A stretch of DNA of 64,000 nucleotides. Source: Atherinomorus stipes (lineage: Eukaryota; Chordata; Actinopteri; Atheriniformes; Atherinidae). The position numbers and the translations under genes were made by a program. Below, one piece after another: positions 9,381 to 19,895 of this stretch. The notes below the pieces were generated by a model. It did no database searches, had not been told where the DNA came from, and worked only from the letters and a program-made list of their open reading frames with translations. The stretch is from NCBI GenBank assembly GCA_023101725.1, contig JALJCO010001024.1:1-64000 (forward strand). Direction: 5' to 3'. How positions within the stretch are numbered: the first letter of the stretch is position 1; every line of letters begins with the position of its first letter.

Positions 9381-11081
9381 TTAAAACAGAGTGAACAAAG
9401 ACTGAGATTTTCTATGAAGCCCATTCAAAATACCCCGTGGAAGTGGTTTTTGTGCCATGTTCTCTATGAGACAATTAACTGCCTTAACAACTCGTCCTGC
9501 ACGTGTTCTGACAACATGTTCCTTAGGCCCTGAATTTTGTGCTGGTGTTTGAGCACCCACTATGTCAGGTAAGATGTCATCATGTTCTGTCCCACTCATG
9601 TTATGAACACTGGCTAGAAAGTCATTATGATTATCCATTGTGGATGGCCTGGAAACCACATTGGAGTCAGGTGAGTCTCTCAGAGGCAAGTCCTCCTCCA
9701 TCTGCCCTGTGAGTCCATTGCCTGCGGAGTTATCCTGGGAGCCTGCACATGACAGCTGATCAGAGTCCCAGGCTGCAGATTGTGACGTCTCATCCCACTC
9801 TTTTGACTCTTTGCCATCCCCCACTGACTCACAGTCAACATCTGATGACATGCACACCCATGAGTGGGTCCGGTTCTCTGAAATTTCCTCTGGCAGACCA
9901 CTCAAGGCATCTGGTGGATCAGTCTGGGACTCACTGATCTCATCTGTGGCGGCTGGATCGGGTCCTGTACTGGTTTGCTCAGGGATTGGTAAAAAGCTCA
10001 CATCCAATATCAAGTTCCGATGGACCACCTTGGTCTTTCCGCTCTCATCTTTGATTTTGTAGACATGAGTTTGGGGGTTACAGTCTATAACGGTATAGAC
10101 CGTAGGTTCCCACTTATCTGCCAACTTCCTCTTTCCTTTCTCTGCTTTATTGGCAAGCAAAACTCTATCCCCCACATTGAGACAAGTGCCCCGGACCTTT
10201 TTGTTGTAGCCATCGGCTTGATGCTGCTGCTCTTTTCTTGCATGTTGCTGGGCAATATTAGCAGCTTCATGAAGGCTCGCCATCAATTTGCTTGCATAGG
10301 TCTTGTAGTCGACCACATTGGTGTCTTTTAGAACCTGCTGGAAGACCATATCCACTGGGAGTCTAGGGACACGGCCAAACATTAGATAGAATGGGGCATA
10401 TCCAGTAGTTTCATGCACAGTAGCATTGTATGCGAAAGTCAGGGTTTGTATCTGCTGTGTCCAGTGCTGCTTTTCTGCCAGTGGTAAGGAACGCAGCATA
10501 CCGCCAAGTGTCCTATTGAATCTTTCGGTCTGCCCGTTTCCCATGGGATGGTATGCAGTTGTGTGTGACTTTGCCACCCCTGTGAGACTGAGGAGTTCTG
10601 ATACGAGTTTGCTTTCAAAATTGGCCCCCTGATCGGAATGTATTCGCTCTGGAAAACCATATATGCAGAACACATTGTCCCACAACTTCTTTGCAACCTG
10701 TTTTGCTGTCTGGTTTGCGCAGGGGAAGGCATGAGCCAATTTTGTAAAGTGGTCGGTTATGACCAGGACATCCACCGACTTCTGCTTCCTATCCTCAGCA
10801 CTCCAAAAATCTATACACACCAACTCCATAGGTGCTGAGGTGCGGATGCTCTCCAGTGGGGCTCGGGCAGCTGGTTCAGGGGTTTTCGCAAGGATACATC
10901 GCTGGCAGCATTTGACGTAATCCTTAATGTCTTTTTCCATTTGTGGCCAGAAAAAGCGTTGTCTGGCAAGGTGTAGTGTTCTGGCTTGTCCTTGGTGCCC
11001 TGCGAGATCATGCACTCCAGAAAGGGCCTTGGCTTTACACATGATTGGCAAGACAAACTGGTACCTTTTGTGTCTAGTCAA
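9381..11081 (-). CDS. Gypsy integrase
   Basis: This 566-residue frame carries an N-terminal zinc-binding HHCC module (HDLAGH..CCQRC, residues about 23-62) and a DDE core with CIDFW, HSDQG and GNGQTERFN. A GPY/F-like C-terminal domain has LADKWEPTVYTVID and a conserved KVVHRNLIL block. It would insert the element DNA. About 180 acidic, Ser-rich residues follow, of unknown role, before the stop near the 3' LTR. The catalytic residues look intact, but upstream stops would block its expression as part of Gag-Pol. The true polyprotein continues upstream of the first Met, through stops between 11081 and 11243. Confidence 0.85.
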   Translation of the reverse strand: MTRHKRYQFVLPIMCKAKALSGVHDLAGHQGQARTLHLARQRFFWPQMEKDIKDYVKCCQRCILAKTPEPAARAPLESIRTSAPMELVCIDFWSAEDRKQKSVDVLVITDHFTKLAHAFPCANQTAKQVAKKLWDNVFCIYGFPERIHSDQGANFESKLVSELLSLTGVAKSHTTAYHPMGNGQTERFNRTLGGMLRSLPLAEKQHWTQQIQTLTFAYNATVHETTGYAPFYLMFGRVPRLPVDMVFQQVLKDTNVVDYKTYASKLMASLHEAANIAQQHARKEQQHQADGYNKKVRGTCLNVGDRVLLANKAEKGKRKLADKWEPTVYTVIDCNPQTHVYKIKDESGKTKVVHRNLILDVSFLPIPEQTSTGPDPAATDEISESQTDPPDALSGLPEEISENRTHSWVCMSSDVDCESVGDGKESKEWDETSQSAAWDSDQLSCAGSQDNSAGNGLTGQMEEDLPLRDSPDSNVVSRPSTMDNHNDFLASVHNMSGTEHDDILPDIVGAQTPAQNSGPKEHVVRTRAGRVVKAVNCLIENMAQKPLPRGILNGLHRKSQSLFTLF

Positions 11082-11242
11082 TGGGTCTTTTGTTGTCCTA
11101 TAGAGGACTCCATCTTGGACTTTCAGGCGATGCCACTGTTTGCATAATACTCGTGCCTTGTGAGGTAAGTTGCTTCTCTTCCTCCTAGATGGTGGTTGTC
11201 CCCGTTCTACAAACAGCAGGACCCCCGGATGTCTGGATCTGA

Positions 11243-13633
11243 CTACTGACTGCGGTGGAGCTCCTCAAAAGACAGAGCTGGGAGTGCATTTTGTTCAGAA
11301 GGTGCCATCTGAGGAAGCACCTTAAGAAATTGTACTGCTCTTGACTCTGCAGCCTTTTCCCACTCCAAGTGAGCATCACAGATGGATTTAACATCGGAAG
11401 AGCTCTGACTTCCAGCTTGATTGCCACAAGGGGCTTTTGTGGCAACACAGACTGGTGCCTGAGAGCATTGAACCTTGCACCGGAACACATCTTGCACTCC
11501 TTCCATCTTTGTAGCCTCAGCCTCTGTCAAAAGGTTTTCATATGGTTCACTGATCAGCCTTTGGCTCACTGACTTGGAGAAGGGGTCTCTACTTAAGGCA
11601 TCCGCCACAATGTTCTTTGATCCAGGAATATGCTTGATGCTGAATCTGTATGGGGACAGCCTGGCCACCCACCGCTGTTCGCAGGCGTCAAGTTTGGGTT
11701 TTGTCATGAGGTAAGTCAGTGGATTATTATCGGTCCACACCGTGAAAGTGTGTCCCTTCAACCAATGACCGAACTTTTCACAAACACTCCACTTGAGCGC
11801 CAAAAATTCCAAGCGATGGGCAGGATACCTCTTTTGTGAGCCAGTTAGAGTCTTGCTTGCAAAGGCGATTGGGCGAGCTCTTGTCTCGCCCTCTGGTATT
11901 TGAGACAAAACTGCCCCAAGACCGTCGAGAGAGGCATCGATGGACAGGATCAGTGGTTTGGAGAAGTCTGGGTGAGCGAGGACCACACAATCTAGAAGCT
12001 TCTCCTTGAGGCTGAGGAAGGCAGAGTCACAATCATCAGTCCAATCTGCAGGCTTTAGCTTCCTGAAGACTCCTGGCCTCTGGTTTGATTTACCAGTCTT
12101 TCCTCTCCGCTTTTGGCCAGCTGTGAGGGTGAACAGAGGCTTGGCAATTGAGGAGCAGTTGGGAATGAAGTGTTGGTAATAGAATATCATTCCAAGGAAT
12201 GATTTCACTCTCCGGACCGAAGGTGTGTGGCCATCATCCTCCATCAAGTCTTTCTTTGTCATCCTGACAATGACTTCCACCTTTCCTGGGTCAACAGCAA
12301 CGCCATCACCATCGATAATGTGACCAAGGAATTTCACAGACCGTCGCAGCAGGTGGCATTTTTTTGGACTAAGCTTCAGGTTGTGTTCTCTCAGCCTCTG
12401 GAAAACAGCCTCCAGTCTATGGAGGGCTTCTTGCTCTGATGGGGCAAAGACCAGGAGGTCATCAAGATAACACAGCAGGGTGCTACAATTGAGGTCGCCA
12501 AAAATGCTCAGCATCATTCTCATAAAGGATGCAGGGCTATTACAGAGTCCTTGTTGCATTCTGTTATACTCATGCAAGCCCAGAGGTGTTGTGAAGGCGG
12601 TATACTTTTTGTCTTCCTCATGCATGGGCAGGTTGTAGAACCCAGATGTTAAGTCCATGGTGCTGAAAACAGAGTTCCCGCCGAGGGCAGCAAGACAGTC
12701 TGCTTGATGAGGCAGAGGATGAGCATCCTTTATAGTCCTCGCATTTAACCACCTGAAGTCCATGCATATCCTGAGGTCGCCGTTCTTTTTCCAGACCATC
12801 ACCAGAGGGGACGCAAATTCACTCACTGATTTCCGTATGATCCCCTGCTCTTCCATCTCAGTGAGGACTTGTCATAGTTTTTGGTAATGAGCTGGGGGCA
12901 CTCTGCGATATGGTAGGCGGAAGGGACGGTCATCAGTGAGGCGGATTCTGTGTACAAAACCCTGGGCTTCTCCACAATCTAGATGGTGTTTTGAGAACAC
13001 ATCTTGATATTGTTCCAGCATTTCAACTAGCTGAGTCTTGATGGAGGGGCTAACCTGGCAACCATCAATATCAACGTCTCTCAGGCCAAGGTTCTCCAGT
13101 TTCTGCTTCAGGTCAGTATTATCAACAGTCTTATTTCGGTCATGTGTTGTCTTATCTGTGTCATTTTCTTTCTGACAGGAGTTTTGAAACAATGTGAAGT
13201 CTTCAGCTGCCATGCAAGGGGAGACATCTGCTAGCTTGCAGTTTCTTTTAAGGGTGAGAGGCTTTTCTGTGATGTTTGTCACTCTCATAGGAGTCCAACC
13301 ATTTCCCCATAAGTGTGTGATTACTCTGCCTACCATAATGCCTCGGGGCGCACACTTTGACGTAGCGGGCTCCACTATCACTGTACTGCCAGGTGACATT
13401 GGGACATTGCTTGGTAGTCTGCCCCACAACAGATACTCCTTTTGAGGTTGTAAAGTGACTGCCTGAGTCAGCTTGATTGTGCCCACTTTATCTGGTACAT
13501 CCTCCCCTCTCCACCTTGTGAGGCCAGCCATAATCTCCAAGAACTGTTCACACTCTGCCAACTCCTGTCCATTGCATGAGATAAGTTTCCAGTAAGTGTC
13601 TTCACTTTTCATCTGATGGACCACATATCTCAA
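11243..13633 (-). pseudogene. Gypsy reverse transcriptase and RNase H
   Basis: Two frames in the same register (13633-12872 and 12856-11243) are divided by one TGA, probably a CpG transition, near 12870. The first holds the connection from protease to RT. The second has the RT palm with DFRWLNARTI, FSTMDLTSGF, QGLCNSPASF and the catalytic YLDD near residue 129, then a thumb. RNase H follows with ILSIDASLDGLGAVL, a TDNNPL block and HIPGSKNIVADALSR. Together they would convert element RNA to DNA. A TAG ends the frame just before the integrase linker. Confidence 0.88.
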
Positions 13634-13654
13634 CAGGTTGGTGCCTATGATGAT

Positions 13655-14059
13655 TTAGTCTCTCTGACCCGCAACCACTAAGACTGGCACCACACACTTG
13701 ATCCCATACAATCCCAACTCCATATCATACATGCACTTGGGGCTCACCTGTACTCCACCACAGCCAACAAGGACAATGCGCTGTGTCATTTCTTGCCTTT
13801 GTGTCAGGATATTTTCAGATAAGAGTCTCTGTTCTGCCACCTCACTTATTGTGCATGCCATTGATCCAGAGTCAAGCAGTCCTTGTAGCTGAGCTGAATC
13901 ATTTACGGTTACCGGCGCGTGAAATAATTCGCCGAATTCTTTGACTCTGTGGATGTTTTGGACAACTACTGTACAGTCATCAGGCATGACTTTGGACACA
14001 TTTGAGTACACCTCCTTTAAGTCTTCGCCACATTTGAGGGTTGTGTCTTTGATGCCCAC
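13655..14059 (-). pseudogene. Gypsy aspartic protease
   Basis: This 134-residue frame carries the retropepsin active-site signature LLDSGSMACTIS near residues 80-92 (D-S-G), with a C-terminal flap and VLVGCGG block. It would cut the Gag-Pol polyprotein. It is separated from the reverse transcriptase frame by a single in-frame TAA near 13655, which looks like a point mutation because homologous sequence continues in the same register beyond it. Confidence 0.8.
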
Positions 14060-14085
14060 ACGTCCCCTCTCCAGGTGTGAGCCCT

Positions 14086-15147
14086 TTAGTTTAAAGGTGC
14101 TGTATCTCGCTCCTCTCTGGGTTGAGATTGGTTGGGGTTGGGTGAGGCATTGTGTCCTGACCTACGTTGTCGGCATTCTCTCCTCCAGTGACCTGGTCTA
14201 AAACAGCTCATACACAAATTTTCCTGTCTACAGTGCATTGTAGTGGAGTGATCAACTGCCTGACAGACTTTACATCTCCATTGGAAAGGATTTGTCTGCT
14301 CTCTGCTTGGTCCTGTGTTTACTGCTGACTGCGCTTTCTGCTCCAATACACGATCTAACAGACCGATAAGTGACTGAATGCAAGCGCTCTCAACAGGAGA
14401 CGTGGGTGACGGCCCCATCATGCTTTGTTCACTGGTATGCTCCCCCACATTATCAGCAGTTACACCTTCCACTGTTGAGATCTGAGGATGGACACCAACC
14501 TGCCTGTGGTGTGGTGGGCGGTATGTTTTACCTTGGTTCTTTGTCTTGGCCTCTCTTTGGTATTCAATGAGATGCTCTTGTATTTCATGTGATGTCCACT
14601 TCTCTGCTGTTTTACATTTCAGGACACTAGTGAGTGCAGGGTCAGGACAATGCTTCACAAACATCATAGTGACTTCATGAGCGGGACTCTCAATATTCCT
14701 TCCCTGTCTCCTCAGACACTCATCAGCTACATCCACTGCTTTGTTCAAGCGGATCCAGTAGTCCATTGGATTTTCTCCAGTCAGAGGTAAGGTGTTGTAG
14801 AAGTCTGCTAAGGGCATGGAGGAATATGTTACTTCGCTGAAATGCTGTTTGAGAATGTCAAAGACAAGCTTGGGATCTTCAGCAGGCTTTAAAGAAGGAA
14901 TGCTGCGGAGAGTCACCCTTACAACATCCTTAGCTTTTCCCATTAGTTTTGACATTATCTCTTGGGAGTGTTCATGAGGTGGAATACCCCTTTTGTTCAG
15001 ATAGACATCCATAACTTCCTCCCATTCATGTACTGAGTATTTGTCTGTTCCATCACCCCTGAAGTGTGGTGGCTCTTTGACATCTGCCTGCATTACGAGC
15101 TTCATCCCTGTCAGATTCAACTCAGGATGACCTTCTCCTACATTCAT
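14086..15147 (-). CDS. Gypsy gag, capsid and nucleocapsid part
   Basis: This 353-residue frame has a capsid-like region at about 30-200, recognisable from HFRGDGTDKYSVHEWEE, YLNKRG and DFYNTLPLTGENPMDYW. A nucleocapsid end near 300-335 carries Cys/His clusters (CKVCQAVDHSTTMHC and CMSCFRPGHWRREC), the second a CX2CX4HX4C zinc knuckle that binds element RNA. It overlaps the preceding frame by four bases. It stops at TAA just before the protease frame begins in another register, consistent with a frameshift or a mutation between gag and pro. Confidence 0.8.
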   Translation of the reverse strand: MNVGEGHPELNLTGMKLVMQADVKEPPHFRGDGTDKYSVHEWEEVMDVYLNKRGIPPHEHSQEIMSKLMGKAKDVVRVTLRSIPSLKPAEDPKLVFDILKQHFSEVTYSSMPLADFYNTLPLTGENPMDYWIRLNKAVDVADECLRRQGRNIESPAHEVTMMFVKHCPDPALTSVLKCKTAEKWTSHEIQEHLIEYQREAKTKNQGKTYRPPHHRQVGVHPQISTVEGVTADNVGEHTSEQSMMGPSPTSPVESACIQSLIGLLDRVLEQKAQSAVNTGPSREQTNPFQWRCKVCQAVDHSTTMHCRQENLCMSCFRPGHWRRECRQRRSGHNASPNPNQSQPREERDTAPLN

Positions 15148-15599
15148 GCTTGGTGTAGGGGCACTTTATCGCTCTGATTAACTACAGTCTTCTGTATCTG
15201 GTTTGCAATGCTCTCGCCAATCTGGTGTGCTAACTGAGCAATTATATTTCCTATGTCTGGAGAGCCGAGGTCTTCACTAGGCTGGCGTTGCATGGAAGAT
15301 GATGTGTCAGTGTGCATATGAGTGGAAAATGAGGTACGAGGACGTACTGCACTCATGCCTCTCCCTATGCCTGTGATGTTGGTGACTTGATCAGGTGCTT
15401 GTTGTTGCTGGCTAGTGATGTCATGGTGCATGCGAGTGGAAGATAAAGCTGGGTGACCCACTGCACTGATACCCCTAGCTGGAGTGGAATCACCTAAAAC
15501 CCTGCCTCGCCCAAAAGTGATAGCCACAGCACCTTCATCATAATTAAGTGGCCTCCTGACATCCTCATCATCAGCCATTTTAACCAGGTAGGTTGACAT
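15144..15599 (-). CDS. Gypsy gag, N-terminal frame
   Basis: This 151-residue frame begins MSTYLVKMADDEDVRRPLN. It is Gly-, Ser- and Gln-rich and has two related repeats around a RGMSAVRP/RGISAVGH block. No catalytic domain is visible. It ends with TGA inside the ATGA that also starts the next frame (ATG at 15147). Either the element uses two overlapping gag frames or one gag has been split by a small indel. Its position directly after the 5' LTR and leader supports a gag role, the structural shell of the retrotransposon particle. Confidence 0.65.
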   Translation of the reverse strand: MSTYLVKMADDEDVRRPLNYDEGAVAITFGRGRVLGDSTPARGISAVGHPALSSTRMHHDITSQQQQAPDQVTNITGIGRGMSAVRPRTSFSTHMHTDTSSSMQRQPSEDLGSPDIGNIIAQLAHQIGESIANQIQKTVVNQSDKVPLHQA

Positions 15600-15854
15600 T
15601 TAAACAAAGATACCCCCCAAAAAATGATAAGTGAAACTCAGCATACAAAATCAGAGAAAAACTTTTCCTTTTAAAAAAAAAAAAAAAAAAAAAAATCCAA
15701 GTTATATCATTAAAAAAAAATAACAGTATCAGTAGTAGTCAGTGCAACCGAATTGTGGCATGTGCATGTGCCCCTTTTGTCAAAACCTCTGGAATGTCCC
15801 TACTTGTCCCAAAAACCACCGGCGATCACTCTGGTGATGATCTGCAGCGAAGAG

Positions 15855-15872
15855 ATCCGGGTCACGGCACCA
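15855..15872 (-). promoter_or_regulatory. Gypsy primer-binding site, tRNA-His type
   Basis: The plus strand reads ATCCGGGTCACGGCACCA, one base away from the 3' end of vertebrate tRNA-His including CCA. The minus strand is therefore complementary to that tRNA. It lies one base inside the 5' LTR, the usual place for priming minus-strand DNA synthesis. Confidence 0.8.
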
Positions 15873-15873
15873 A

Positions 15874-16983
15874 TGTAGCCGGAGCAGCTTGCACACCCCG
15901 ACTATTCTGCGTTGTGTTCTGATGCATCGAAGAGCCTGGACACGGAGGGACGCTGGACACAGAGAGCTGTCTGACTAGAATTTTATTCCTGCATCACAAG
16001 GAATAATGAAAACGCGGAGTGTGAGTCGTCATGCTCTCCAAAAGGCTACCTCTCGCAGTCAGGAACAAGGCAGACTCCCCTTATGCTATACAACCTTGCA
16101 ATGTCGTGGAAAATAAAATACAATAATAAATGTATGAATAAATTAAATAAAAATGAATAACAGATGATACAATACTTAATGCACAATGCCAAAATCATAA
16201 ATCCCAATTAGCAGAAATAAATAAAATAAAAACAATGTATCAAACCGAGATGAGTATTTAAAGAAAAATAAAAAAAAATAAAAAATTTCTCACAGAAATA
16301 TTTCCATGTTAGTCAGCAGTACATTTTAAATTGAATGCTAATTAATACAGTCTCTGAACCCAACCAGCTGTGCACATACCTGCATCACAAGGAATAATGA
16401 TAACGTGGAGTGTGAGTCGTCATGCTCTCCAAAAGGCTACCTAACGTAAAAGTTACAGGAGAGATGGGTTAACACGTGCACCGAAGCGCACCCCTCCACA
16501 CCCACACTCACATACACACACATGCAGGATGCAGGGGGAGCTACACGGTAAGTTAGCTTACTCTCTCACTCAAATATAGCTACAAAATTCTGTCGCGTGA
16601 ATCAAAACACTTTCAACGTGTCACCAAACAGTCAGTACTTAAATTTCTTTTACATGAAATCGTTTATAAAACTTGTGAAAACAACTTTTTGTTACAGCGG
16701 CAGCGGATACATACCTCTCGCAGTCAGGAACAAGGCAGACTGACGAGAGGCGGACCGGATGTTACAATCACTTCTACTGACCTTCAAAACAAAAGCACTG
16801 GCTTTGCGAATAAAGGAAATGTATGGTATAAAGCCAAAATTACTAAACTTGTCAGGTTAACAATATTAAATAATGATGAGGACAGATAATAAAAATAATC
16901 CAAAACGCAATGTGAGGGATTTTGGTGAAATTAATAAAAAAAACTATTAATATAACTGACCCTCTTTTCTCTTGTACGTTACA
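15874..16983 (-). repeat. Gypsy LTR (5' LTR of the element)
   Basis: This 1,110-bp copy of the LTR at 7918 has the same internal duplications. It differs by single substitutions and A-run length changes, for example near 15880, 15922 and 16010. Transcription of the element would start in this LTR on the minus strand. Confidence 0.9.
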
Positions 16984-16987
16984 TCAG

Positions 16988-18450
16988 CATTTAATTAATT
17001 GGCTGCAATCGGGTGTGAAGAAAATTTTAAGCAATACAGTAAAAAATGCTCCTGGAAAACATCATCCATAACAGAGGAATGGTGCATACCTAAACTACTG
17101 TACCTAACAAGTCAGTACAAGGCTTGCATGCAAACTGGAAACGTGTGTACAAACCTCTCACTAAATTCATAAATAAATCTGTTTGTATAAGCAATAGAAT
17201 GCAGAGAATATAAGAGTCCACAACTACTGTACAGTAAACCTGATCCAGGTAACAGCAAACGTGTAGAAAGCAAACTGCACTGCACTGAAAACTTTCCTGA
17301 AGATGCAAGCATGAAACGTGAGGAAAAGAAAACAGTTGTTAATCTCCAAACATTCATTAGTGAGCTGACGGATATTTGTTTCAGTGCTGTGGGAGCAGAG
17401 CTGCAGCAAAGTGAACCAAACAACTCTCCAATCTTTACTTTCTGCTGCAAATAACCTACAACCTTTTCTTTGTTGCTGCATTGCATATCCTTTTTCTCTT
17501 CCTCAATATTTGGGGATACTGTATATATTCTGAGGCAAATACTCCACTTGCCAACAGTATGATTAACTGGCAGGATTTATTATTGTGTTAAAATGGATTG
17601 CTAAATGGATTCATTTTGATAAAAAGAAAAAAAAACAAAAACTAAATGGGCTTTACTGGGTTACATAAATGGGCTGTGAATCTGTGAATCTCCTTTCTTT
17701 GCACATGGCCACAGCGAACACATGACCAGTCACAGAACACAGATGCCTCACATTTGGTCGTTTGGAGAAACTGAGCGTACTGTAAGCGTTACGTCTGTGA
17801 TGAGAGCTTGGCAGAAACACGGCTGACCAAATATAGGTGCAAGATGACTGTGAAATTCTGAGCATGCAGCCAAAGGATGGTCAAAGAGAAGGAAGTCTAA
17901 GAAATCAACTTAAAATCCTCAAGGTGTTTCCGATCATGATTATTGCAGCATGGAGACAGGCAACAAACCTGCTAGTTCCGTGTGAATTTCAGTGAAAGAT
18001 CTAAAATTTAAATCTTGAATCAAAGACCATTATTCCACTGATAGAAGATCATGTAAATGAGTGAAGCAGAACAATTAAAACAAGTTAAATAGAAGCGTAA
18101 AGTTTAAATTGTGTAAAAGACATTTAATCTTTGGCAGTAAGTACATGAACTTAATTATACAACTTGATTGCCATTTTTTTCTACAAACACAAAATAGTAA
18201 GGTATACAAATATTCAAGTTATTTTGACTCTTTTAAACCGAAATATGCACATACATAAAGGGGGTGGGCGAGGTCTATCCGACGTATAAAAAAAAAAAAA
18301 ACTCAACAAAAACCAACAGTGGACAAGACAGGATGATTTACAGACAAGTGGACGAGACAGATGGGACAAACAGAAAGGAGAATTATCAAACATAACCAGA
18401 CAGAGTTAACATGTTAGTTCTGTGCCATGTGTGACATCAGGAAGTTGTAC
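16988..18450. other. Non-coding, no recognised element
   Basis: This is AT-rich sequence between the Gypsy element and repeat X. The frames at 17090-17486 overlap each other in several registers and show no domain. A GGGGGTGGGCGAGG stretch and an A-run lie near 18260-18300. Confidence 0.5.
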
Positions 18451-19077
18451 AGATGGGTTTCCAAGCAACGTCACAGACAAGATACGCGTGCAACCAGGGG
18501 GCAAGAAAACACAGGAAAAGCATTATTTAACTATGAGAAGACGTGTGTTTACACGCAAGACTTGACAGTTAATGCAGATGAGGTCAAGATGTGATGTGCA
18601 AGTGTCAGAGAAATATAATGATTGAGTCCTGGTATTTGTTCAGTTGCAAAAATCAAAACATTAATGCATGTAAACTGTTAAAATGGTGAAAACAGGACAG
18701 TAGGAGTGACTGTCTTCAGAAATCCCTCCCAGATAACTTCTACAGGTTCAGATACATGATTTATTTAGTCTTTCACCATGGTCACCATGTCGGATTAAAC
18801 CACCGCGGTGGCAGAAATTATTCCTGTGTTCTAGTCGAGAGACTGGTACTATAACAATACCAGTATCACCACCGTGACCAGTCATTGATCAGTTCACAGC
18901 TGCATCACAACACTGTAAGCTGTAAACACCGTAGCTGTTACAGCCATCTTCTGCTCACACATGGAAAATAAAAAGAAGAAAAAGCTGATTGTGGAGCCGT
19001 TTACAAACATTCACGCTGCATAACAACGCATACCGTTAGCTTGTTAGCAGTTAGCTAGTCTGTCTACTGTCCACCAG

Positions 19078-19836
19078 TGTGAAATACTGTTTGTTGTTTG
19101 CTGGGTTTACACTCGTCTGGCCTAAGTCTTCGATCAGAAAGACTGCAGCAAATCCAGGTATTTCGAAGTTTCTTTAATGAATTCCAGTAAAAGGCATTAC
19201 AGTCTTTAGCCAGTATGCAGCTGGTGTGACTGTCAGTAGGTACGTGTATGTGTGTGTGTGGTTAGCTGTAAAGAAATGAAGAATAATAATCAGCATAAAG
19301 TGTGCAGTGGAACAAATACTACAAATGATGCATTAAATGAACAATGTACAATAAAATGATAAGCACTGTACAATGAAAGGCAATACAACAGGCAAAATAT
19401 GTACATAACCCACGTAGAAAATAGAAAGCAACATTGTATAAATGAGAAAAATAATACTGGATGTAGTAACGCAAACTATCCACGAGGGGGCGCCAGAATG
19501 CCGCGAAATGACGTAATGTATCTAAGTGGGACCTCGTGGGTAATGGCGGCCAGAAAAAGGCAGAGTTGGTGATTTAGCGGAGGTAAATGAAAATACTGCC
19601 TTCATGGGTTTATATTCACACAAAGTATTATCATGAACGAATAAACATACTTACAAAGGCATTTACGCACGACTTATATAGAATAACCTGAACTTAGTTT
19701 CAAGAGGCTCACTCCTGCCTGCTCTCCCTGCCAACTGAGCACTGAAGCAGCAGCGCGCATGTCCTCCAAAGGCGGTAGTGACGTCATGCGTCAGTCTCTT
19801 GAAGGCGCAGCTTCTTAGAGCAGGGAAATTTGCACA
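19078..19836 (-). repeat. BEL LTR (3' LTR of the element)
   Basis: This 759-bp LTR runs TGTGAAATACTG to TTTGCACA on the plus strand. It differs from its partner near 19510 (GACGTAATG versus GACATAATG) and near 19800 (CTCTTGAAGG versus CTCTTAAAGG). Confidence 0.93.
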
Positions 19837-19850
19837 GCCGCCCCCAAATT
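19837..19850 (-). promoter_or_regulatory. BEL polypurine tract
   Basis: On the minus strand this is a G-rich tract with TTTGGGGGCGGC, directly next to the 3' LTR. Confidence 0.6.
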
Positions 19851-19895
19851 CACCAGTGAATTTGTTATAACTCACAAATATCCCTGCCATGTGGT

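Larger units (their letters stand above)
7918..16983 (-). mobile_element. Ty3/Gypsy LTR retrotransposon, full length, mutated
   Basis: This complete element lies on the minus strand and is bounded by 1.1-kb LTRs with TG..CA ends and the 4-bp duplication TCAG (7914-7917 and 16984-16987). The order from its 5' end is LTR, primer-binding site, gag with zinc knuckle, protease, reverse transcriptase, RNase H, integrase, polypurine tract, LTR. That is the normal Gypsy order, with no envelope gene after integrase. At least three in-frame stops and a frame change make it non-autonomous now. By eye the LTRs differ at about a dozen positions, so it is clearly older than the BEL element at 19078. Confidence 0.93.

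Noticed and set aside
9381..9900. Envelope gene after the Gypsy integrase
   Set aside because: The tail is an acidic extension of the integrase frame without signal peptide or membrane segment.
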